This document shows positions 1 through 7,482 of a stretch of 64,000 nucleotides of DNA, in pieces; position 1 is the stretch's first letter; each line of letters starts with the position of its first letter. The position numbers and the translations under genes were made by a program. Source of the DNA: Henricia sp. BOLD:AAB3569 (taxonomy: Eukaryota > Echinodermata > Asteroidea > Spinulosida > Echinasteridae); NCBI GenBank assembly GCA_037783545.1, contig JBBELK010000324.1:62001-126000 (forward strand), written 5' to 3'. The notes beneath the pieces were generated by a model. The model did not search any database. It saw nothing but the letters and a program-made list of their open reading frames with translations, and had not been told where the DNA came from.

Positions 1-109
1 AGACAGCCACAGGTTGCGGGAGCATCCAGGAAGCTCCAACCCCTTTTTTCCTCAACTCTGAAATTTCTCTGCCATTTCCCGGCGAAAGTCTGTCAATTGT
101 TTAGGACAA
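1..109 (+). repeat. Partial monomer at left window edge
   Basis: 3' part of a monomer (from about r187). It carries CCTCAACT instead of CCTAAACT and CAATTGTTT instead of CAATTTTTT. The same pair of variants ends the monomer at 40355-40649, the first sign that the left edge is paralogous to the 40.5-kb region. Confidence 0.9.
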
Positions 110-148
110 GTGCGCAATATAGAGTGCTTGGAGCATGCAAAATTTGAA

Positions 149-165
149 GTTCGTCGGAACATTTT
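149..165 (+). other. Half-match to CENP-B box
   Basis: GTTCGTCGGAACATTTT. The mammalian CENP-B box core is NTTCGNNNNANNCGGGN. The TTCG and the central A are present at the right spacing and TTCGTCGGAA is one base from TTCGTTGGAA, but the CGGG half is replaced by ATTT. Only five of the nine essential positions match, so binding by a CENP-B-like protein is not supported by sequence alone. Confidence 0.25.
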
Positions 166-187
166 TCGACCTCCAAATTTGCCGACG
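152..187. other. Dyad CGTCGG / CCGACG in each monomer
   Basis: Six-base inverted repeat, r43-r48 and r73-r78, with a 24-base spacer. Class A monomers lose the last G of the right arm (GACTTTGG), so the dyad is broken in that class. The short perfect inverted repeat GTTC-GTCG-GAAC (149-160) overlaps the left arm. An imperfect 18-base palindrome, 153-170, lies in the spacer region and becomes perfect in some class B monomers. Confidence 0.8.
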
Positions 188-239
188 TTTGGACCACACT
201 TTGACCAAAATCCCGTCCCAAACTGGGCCGTGTCAACGA

Positions 240-254
240 CAGTCCGATGGACTG
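240..254. other. Dyad CAGTCC-GAT-GGACTG in each monomer
   Basis: Perfect six-base inverted repeat with a three-base centre, r131-r145, able to form a tight hairpin or cruciform. It is kept in nearly every monomer; the rare changes include CCAATGG in 16586-16880, TTCGATGG in 59811-60105 and 62169-62463, GATGAAC in 27308-27602 and GGACAGAG in 8662-8956. Confidence 0.8.
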
Positions 255-274
255 AGCATGCGCACGAGTCAGGA

Positions 275-295
275 GTACACCAAAGAGGTGTGTAC
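275..295. other. Dyad GTACAC / GTGTAC in each monomer
   Basis: Six-base inverted repeat with a nine-base spacer, r166-r171 and r181-r186. Class A changes the left arm to GTACCC, so the same class that breaks the CGTCGG dyad also weakens this one. The CTAG insertion of the K monomers falls inside the spacer. Confidence 0.75.
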
Positions 296-313
296 AGACA
301 GCCACAGGTTGCG

Positions 314-332
314 GGAGCATCCAGGAAGCTCC
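314..332. other. Dyad GGAGC / GCTCC in each monomer
   Basis: Five-base inverted repeat with a nine-base spacer, r205-r209 and r219-r223. It lies just before the C4T6 tract. GCGGAAGC variants (for example in 5713-6007 and 7188-7482) damage the left arm. Confidence 0.65.
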
Positions 333-354
333 AACCCCTTTTTTCCTAAACTCT

Positions 355-362
355 GAAATTTC
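355..362. other. GAAATTTC palindrome in AT-rich part
   Basis: Eight-base palindrome, r246-r253. Class D changes it to GACATTTC and class B often to GAAATTTA; K-type neighbours have GAAATGTC. It is therefore one of the most class-variable positions of the monomer. Confidence 0.6.
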
Positions 363-404
363 TCTGCCATTTCCCGGCGAAAGTCTGTCAATTTTTTAGG
401 ACAA

Positions 405-3400
405 GTGCGCAATATAGAGTGCTTGGAGCATGCAAAATTTAAAGTTCGTCGGAACATTTTTCGACCTCCAAATTTGCCGACTTTGGACCACACTTTGACC
501 AAAATCCCGTCCCAAACTGGGCCGTGTCAACGACAGTCCGATGGACTGAGCATGCGCACGAGTCAGGAGTACCCCAAAGAGGTGTGTACAGACAGCCACA
601 GGTTGCGGGAGCATCCAGGAAGCTCCAATCCCTTTTTTCCTAAACTCTGAAATTTCTCTGCCATTTCCCGGCGAAAGTCTGTCAATTTTTTAGGACAAGT
701 GCGCAATATAGAGTGCTTGGAGCATGCAAAATTTGAAGTTCGTCGAAAAATTTTTCGACCTCTAAATTTGCCGACGTTTGGACCACACTTTGACCAAAAT
801 CCCGTCCCAAACTGGGCCGTGTCAACGACAGTCCGATGGACTGAGCATGCGCACGAGTCAGGAGTACACCAAAGAGGTGTGTACAGACAGCCACAGGTTG
901 CGGGAGCATCCAGGAAGCTCCAACCCCTTTTTTCCTAAACTCTGAAATTTCTCTGCCATTTCCCGGCGAAAGTCTGTCAATTTTTTAGGACAAGTGCGCA
1001 ATATAGAGTGTTTGGAGCATGCAAAATTTGAAGTTCGTCGGAACATTTTTCGACCTCCAAATCTGCCGACGTTTGGACCACACTTTGACCAAAATCCCGT
1101 CCCAAACTGGGCCGTGTCAACGACAGTCCGATGGACTGAGCATGCGCACGAGTCAGGAGTACACCAAAGAGGTGTGTACAGACAGCCACAGGTTGCGGGA
1201 GCATCCAGGAAGCTCCAACCCCTTTTTTCCTAAACTCTGACATTTCTCTGCCATTTCCCGGCGAAAGTCTGTCAATTTTTTAGGACAAGTGCGCAATATA
1301 GAGTGCTTGGAGCATGCAAAATTTGAAGTTCGTCGGAACATTTTTCGACCTCCAAATTAGCCGACGTTTGGACCACACTTTGACCAAAATCCCGTCCCAA
1401 ACTGGGCCGTGTCAACGACAGTCCGATGGACTGAGCATGCGCACGAGTCAAGAGTACACCAAAGAGGTGTGTACAGACAGCCACAGGTTGCGGGAGCATC
1501 CAGGAAGCTCCAACCCCTTTTTTTCCTAAACTCTGAAATTTCTCTGTCATTTCCCGGCGAAAGTCTGTCAATTGTTTAGGACAAGTGCGCAATATAGAGT
1601 GCTTGGAGCATGCAAAATTTGAAGTTCGTCGGAACATTTTTCGACCTCCAAATCTGCCGACGTTTGGACCACACTTTGACCAAAATCCCGTCCCAAACTT
1701 GGCCGTGTCAACGACAGTCCGATGGACTGAGCATGCGCACGAGTCAGGAGTACACCAAAGAGGTGTGTACAGACAGCCACAGGTTGCGGGAGCATCCAGG
1801 AAGCTCCAACCCCTTTTTTCCTAAACTCTGAAATTTCTCTGCCATTTCCGGGCGAAAGTCTGTCAATTTTTTAGGACAAGTGCGCAATATAGAGTGCTTG
1901 GAGCATGCAAAATTTGAAGTTCGTCGGAACATTTTTCGACCTCCAAATTTGCCGACGTTTCGACCACACTTTGACCAAAATCCCGTCCCAAACTGGGCCG
2001 TGTCAACGACAGTCCGATGGACTGAGCATGCGCACGAGTCAGGAGTACACCAAAGAGGTGTGTACAGACAGCCACAGGTTGCGGGAGCATCCAGGAAGCT
2101 CCAACCCCTTTTTTCCTAAACTCTGAAATTTCTCTGCCATTTCCCGGCGAAAGTCTGTCAATTTTTTAGGACAAGTGCGCAATATAGAGTGCTTGGAGCA
2201 TGCAAAATTTGAAGTTCGTCGGAACATTTTTCGACCTCCAAATTTGCCGACGTTTGGACCACACTTTGACCAAAATCCCGTCCCAAACTGGGCCGTGTCA
2301 ACGACAGTCCGATGGACTGAGCATGCGCACGAGTCAGGAGTACACCAAAGAGGTGTGTACAGACAGCCACAGGTTGCGGGAGCATCCAGGAAGCTCCAAC
2401 CCCTTTTTTCCTCAACTCTGAAATTTCTCTGCCATTTCCCGGCGAAAGTCTGTCAATTTTTTAGGACAAGTGCGCAATATAGAGTGCTTGGAGCATGCAA
2501 AATTTGAAGTTCGTCGGAACATTTTTCGACCTCCAAATTTGCCGACGTTTGGACCACACTTTGACCAAAATCCCGTCCCAAACTGGGCCGTGTCAACGAC
2601 AGTCCGATGGACTGAGCATGCGCACGAGTCAGGAGTACACCAAAGAGGTGTGTACAGACAGCCACAGGTTGCGGGAGCATCCAGGAAGCTCCAACCCCTT
2701 TTTTCCTCAACTCTGAAATTTCTCTGCCATTTCCCGGCGAAAGTCTGTCAATTGTTTAGGACAAGTGCGCAATATAGAGTGCTTGGAGCATGCAAAATTT
2801 GAAGTTCGTCGGAACATTTTTCGACCTCCAAATTTGCCGACGTTTGGACCACACTTTGACCAAAATCCCGTCCCAAACTGGGCCGTGTCAACGACAGTCC
2901 GATGGACTGAGCATGCGCACGAGTCAGGAGTACACCAAAGAGGTGTGTACAGACAGCCACAGGTTGCGGGAGCATCCAGGAAGCTCCAACCCCTTTTTTC
3001 CTAAACTCTGAAATTTCTCTGCCATTTCCCGGCGAAAGTCTGTCAATTTTTTAGGACAAGTGCGCAATATAGAGTGCTTGGAGCATGCAAAATTTGAAGT
3101 TCGTCGGAACATTTTTCGACCTCCAAATTTGCCGACGTTTGGACCACACTTTGTCCAAAATCCCGTCCCAAACTGGGCCGTGTCAACGACAGTCCGATGG
3201 ACTGAGCATGCGCACGAGTCAGGAGTACACCAAAGAGGTGTGTACAGACAGCCACAGGTTGCGGGAGCATCCAGGAAGCTCCAACCCCTTTTTTCCTAAA
3301 CTCTGAAATTTCTCTGCCATTTCCCAGCGAAAGTCTGTCAATTTTTTAGGACAAGTGCGCAATATAGAGTGCTTGGAGCATGCAAAATTTGAAGTTCGTC

Positions 3401-3944
3401 GGAACATTTTTCGACCTCCAAATTTGCCGACGTTTGGACCACACTTTGACCAAAATCCCGTCCCAAACTGGGCCGTGTCAACGACAGTCCGATGGACTGA
3501 GCATGCGCACGAGTCAGGAGTACACCAAAGAGGTGTGTACAGACAGCCACAGGTTGCGGGAGCATCCAGGAAGCTCCAACCCCTTTTTTCCTAAACTCTG
3601 AAATTTCTCTGCCATTTCCCGGCGAAAGTCTGTCAATTTTTTAGGACAAGTGCGCAATATAGAGTGCTTGGAGCATGCAAAATTTGAAGTTCGTCGGAAC
3701 ATTTTTCGACCTCCAAATTTGCCGACGTTTGGACCACACTTTGACCAAAATCCCGTCCCAAACTGGGCCGTGTCAACGACAGTCCGATGGACTGAGCATG
3801 CGCACGAGTCAGGAGTACACCAAAGAGGTGTGTACAGACAGCCACAGGTTGCGGGAGCATCCAGGAAGCTCCAACCCCTTTTTTCCTAAACTCTGACATT
3901 TCTCTGCCATTTCCCGGCGAAAGTCTGTCAATTTTTTAGGACAA
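405..3944 (+). repeat. Monomer run with first A-B-D-E series
   Basis: Monomer starts: 405 (A, with TTTAAAG), 699 (B, perfect palindrome), 994 (D), 1289 (E, seven Ts, TCAAGAG, CTGTCATT), 1585 (AATCTG, AAACTTGG, CCGGGCG), 1880 (GTTTCGACC), 2175 and 2470 (both CCTCAACT), 2765 (consensus), 3060 (T), 3355 (consensus), 3650 (CTGACATT). The series 110-2764 recurs with the same private variants at 40650-43303. Confidence 0.85.
742..759. other. Perfect 18-base palindrome in class B monomer
   Basis: GTCGAAAAATTTTTCGAC is its own reverse complement. The consensus at this place has two mismatches to symmetry (GTCGGAAC...); two substitutions in this class B monomer make it perfect. Confidence 0.9.
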
Positions 3945-5418
3945 GTGCGCAATATAGAGTGCTTGGAGCATGCAAAATTTGAAGTTCGTCGGAACATTTT
4001 TCGACCTCCAAATTTGCCGACTTTGGACCACACTTTGACCAAAATCCCGTCCCAAACTGGGCCGTGTCAACGACAGTCCGATGGACTGAGCATGCGCACG
4101 AGTCAGGAGTACCCCAAAGAGGTGTGTACAGACAGCCACAGGTTGCGGGAGCATCCAGGAAGCTCCAATCCCTTTTTTCCTAAACTCTGAAATTTCTCTG
4201 CCATTTCCCGGCGAAAGTCTGTCAATTTTTTAGGACAAGTGCGCAATATAGAGTGCTTGGAGCATGCAAAATTTGAAGTTCGTCGGAAAATTTTTCGACC
4301 TTTAAATTTGCCGACGTTTGGACCACACTTTGACCAAAATCCCGTCCCAAACTGGGCCGTGTCAACGACAGTCCGATGGACTGAGCATGCGCACGAGTCA
4401 GGAGTACACCAAAGAGGTGTGTACAGACAGCCACAGGTTGCGGGAGCATCCAGGAAGCTCCAACCCCTTTTTTCCTAAACTCTGAAATTTATCTGCCATT
4501 TCCCGGCGAAAGTCTGTCAATTTTTTAGGACAAGTGCGCAATATAGAGTGCTTGGAGCATGCAACATTTGAAGTTCGTCGGAACATTTTTCGACCTCCAA
4601 ATTTGCCGACGTTTGGACCACACTTTGACCAAAATCCCGTCCCAAACTGGGCCGTGTCAACGACAGTCCGATGGACTGAGCATGCGCACGAGTCAGGAGT
4701 ACACCAAAGAGGTGTGTACAGACAGCCACAGGTTGCGGGAGCATCCAGGAAGCTCCAACCCCTTTTTTCCTAAACTCTGAAATTTCTCTGCCATTTCCCG
4801 GCGAAAGTCTGTCAATTTTTTAGGACAAGTGCGCAATATAGAGTGTTTGGAGCATGCAAAATTTGAAGTTCGTCGGAACATTTTTCGACCTCCAAATCTG
4901 CCGACGTTTGGACCACACTTTGACCAAAATCCCGTCCCAAACTGGGCCGTGTCAACGACAGTCCGATGGACTGAGCATGCGCACGAGTCAGGAGTACACC
5001 AAAGAGGTGTGTACAGACAGCCACAGGTTGCGGGAGCATCCAGGAAGCTCCAACCCCTTTTTTCCTAAACTCTGACATTTCTCTGCCATTTCCCGGCGAA
5101 AGTCTGTCAATTTTTTAGGACAAGTGCGCAATATAGAGTGCTTGGAGCATGCAAAATTTGAAGTTCGTCGGAACATTTTTCGACCTCCAAATTAGCCGAC
5201 GTTTGGACCACACTTTGACCAAAATCCCGTCCCAAACTGGGCCGTGTCAACGACAGTCCGATGGACTGAGCATGCGCACGAGTCAGGAGTACACCAAAGA
5301 GGTGTGTACAGACAGCCACAGGTTGCGGGAGCATCCAGGAAGCTCCAACCCCTTTTTTCCTAAACTCTGACATTTCTCTGCCATTTCCCGGCGAAAGTCT
5401 GTCAATTTTTTAGGACAA
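3945..5418 (+). repeat. A-B-C-D-E 5-mer HOR, copy 1 (1,474 bp)
   Basis: Monomer starts 3945 (A), 4239 (B with CTTTAAA and TTTATCTG), 4534 (C, GCAACATT), 4829 (D), 5124 (E, with CTGACATT). The next 1,474 bp repeat the same order. The same 5-mer lies at 48023-49494. Confidence 0.9.
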
Positions 5419-6892
5419 GTGCGCAATATAGAGTGCTTGGAGCATGCAAAATTTGAAGTTCGTCGGAACATTTTTCGACCTCCAAATTTGCCGACTTTGG
5501 ACCACACTTTGACCAAAATCCCGTCCCAAACTGGGCCGTGTCAACGACAGTCCGATGGACTGAGCATGCGCACGAGTCAGGAGTACCCCAAAGAGGTGTG
5601 TACAGACAGCCACAGGTTGCGGGAGCATCCAGGAAGCTCCAATCCCTTTTTTCCTAAACTCTGAAATTTCTCTGCCATTTCCCGGCGAAAGTCTGTCAAT
5701 TTTTTAGGACAAGTGCGCAATATAGAGTGCTTGGAGCATGCAAAATTTGAAGTTCGTCGGAAAATTTTTCGACCTTTAAATTTGCCGACGTTTGGACCAC
5801 ACTTTGACCAAAATCCCGTCCCAAACTGGGCCGTGTCAACGACAGTCCGATGGACTGAGCATGCGCACGAGTCAGGAGTACACCAAAGAGGTGTGTACAG
5901 ACAGCCACAGGTTGCGGAAGCATCCAGGAAGCTCCAACCCCTTTTTTCCTAAACTCTGAAATTTATCTGCCATTTCCCGGCGAAAGTCTGTCAATTTTTT
6001 AGGACAAGTGCGCAATATAGAGTGCTTGGAGCATGCAACATTTGAAGTTCGTCGGAACATTTTTCGACCTCCAAATTTGCCGACGTTTGGACCACACTTT
6101 GACCAAAATCCCGTCCCAAACTGGGCCGTGTCAACGACAGTCCGATGGACTGAGCATGCGCACGAGTCAGGAGTACACCAAAGAGGTGTGTACAGACAGC
6201 CACAGGTTGCGGGAGCATCCAGGAAGCTCCAACCCCTTTTTTCCTAAACTCTGAAATTTCTCTGCCATTTCCCGGCGAAAGTCTGTCAATTTTTTAGGAC
6301 AAGTGCGCAATATAGAGTGTTTGGAGCATGCAAAATTTGAAGTTCGTCGGAACATTTTTCGACCTCCAAATCTGCCGACGTTTGGACCACACTTTGACCA
6401 AAATCCCGTCCCAAACTGGGCCGTGTCAACGACAGTCCGATGGACTGAGCATGCGCACGAGTCAGGAGTACACCAAAGAGGTGTGTACAGACAGCCACAG
6501 GTTGCGGGAGCATCCAGGAAGCTCCAACCCCTTTTTTCCTAAACTCTGACATTTCTCTGCCATTTCCCGGCGAAAGTCTGTCAATTTTTTAGGACAAGTG
6601 CGCAATATAGAGTGCTTGGAGCATGCAAAATTTGAAGTTCGTCGGAACATTTTTCGACCTCCAAATTAGCCGACGTTTGGACCACACTTTGACCAAAATC
6701 CCGTCCCAAACTGGGCCGTGTCAACGACAGTCCGATGGACTGAGCATGCGCACGAGTCAGGAGTACACCAAAGAGGTGTGTACAGACAGCCACAGGTTGC
6801 GGGAGCATCCAGGAAGCTCCAACCCCTTTTTTCCTAAACTCTGAAATTTCTCTGCCATTTCCCAGCGAAAGTCTGTCAATTTTTTAGGACAA
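5419..6892 (+). repeat. A-B-C-D-E 5-mer HOR, copy 2 (1,474 bp)
   Basis: Starts 5419 (A), 5713 (B), 6008 (C), 6303 (D), 6598 (E). Differs from copy 1 by GCGGAAGC in the B unit and by the end of the E unit (CTGAAATT and CCCAGCG instead of CTGACATT and CCCGGCG). The GCGGAAGC variant also marks the paralogue at 49790-50083. Confidence 0.9.
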
Positions 6893-7482
6893 GTGCGCAA
6901 TATAGAGTGCTTTGAGCATGCAAAATTTGAAGTTCGTCGGAACATTTTTCGACCTCCAAATTTGCCGACGTTTGGACCACACTTTGACCAAAATCCCGTC
7001 CCAAACTGGGCCGTGTCAACGACAGTCCGATGGACTGAGCATGCGCACGAGTCAGGAGTACACCAAAGAGGTGTGTACAGACAGCCACAGGTTGCGGGAG
7101 CATCCAGGAAGCTCCAACCCCTTTTTTCCTAAACCCTGAAATTTCTCTGCCATTTCCCGGCGAAAGTCTGTCAATTTTTTAGGACAAGTGCGCAATATAG
7201 AGTGCTTGGAGCATGCAAAATTTGAAGTTCGTCGCAACATTTTTCGACCTGCAAATCTGCCGACGTTTGGACCACACTTTGACCAAAATCCCGTCCCAAA
7301 CTGGGCCGTGTCAACGACAGTCCGATGGACTGAGCATGCGCACGAGTCAGGAGTACACCAAAGAGGTGTGTACAGACAGCCACAGGTTGCGGAAGCATCC
7401 AGGAAGCTCCAACCCCTTTTTTCCTAAACTCTGAAATTTCTCTGCCATTTCCCGGCGAAAGTCTGTCAATTTTTTAGGACAC
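5419..7482 (+). repeat. A-B-C-D-E-F-G 7-mer HOR, left copy (2,064 bp)
   Basis: The 5-mer is followed by F (6893, TAAACCCTG, also GCTTTGAGC) and G (7188, CTGCAAATCTG, with CGTCGCAAC and GCGGAAGC), then a new A at 7483. The same seven classes in the same order make up 53623-55687, about 48 kb away. Confidence 0.85.

Larger units (their letters stand above)
110..404 (+). repeat. Reference satellite monomer (consensus type)
   Basis: First complete 295-bp unit, matching the majority base throughout as far as I can see. Layout by monomer position: r30-r71 has short A/T tracts (AAAATTT, ATTTTT, AAATTT); r81-r220 is GC-richer (79 of 140 bases) and holds several dyads; r230-r288 has T6, AAATTT and T6 tracts. 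GCATGC occurs at r24-r29 and r147-r152. Reading frames on both strands cross the unit but are not kept in register, because 295 is not a multiple of 3. Confidence 0.95.

Noticed and set aside
149..165. Functional CENP-B box
   Set aside because: Only the first half matches; the CGGG core half is missing in all copies I inspected.
130..320. Internal subrepeat based on GAGCAT at r22, r145 and r206
   Set aside because: Only six to eight bases are shared, at unequal spacing (123 and 61 bp); flanks do not align, so an origin of the monomer from a shorter repeat is not supported.
110..349. 79-codon open frame on the + strand repeated in most monomers, and a 75-codon frame on the - strand
   Set aside because: Both are by-products of a conserved repeat. 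The start on the + strand is GTG, the unit length is not a multiple of 3, and the array freely accepts indels of 1, 4, 5, 26 and 125 bases that break the frame. No resemblance to a known protein was recognised.
110..404. Hammerhead ribozyme, common in some satellites
   Set aside because: I looked on both strands for CUGANGA and GAAA core motifs in workable order. CGAAAGTC is present on the + strand but there is no CTGANGA partner.
110..404. tRNA- or SINE-derived unit with RNA polymerase III promoter
   Set aside because: GTTCG at r40-r44 recalls a B box start, but the rest does not fit GGTTCGANTCC and no A box is found at a suitable distance. The T6 runs alone are not evidence.
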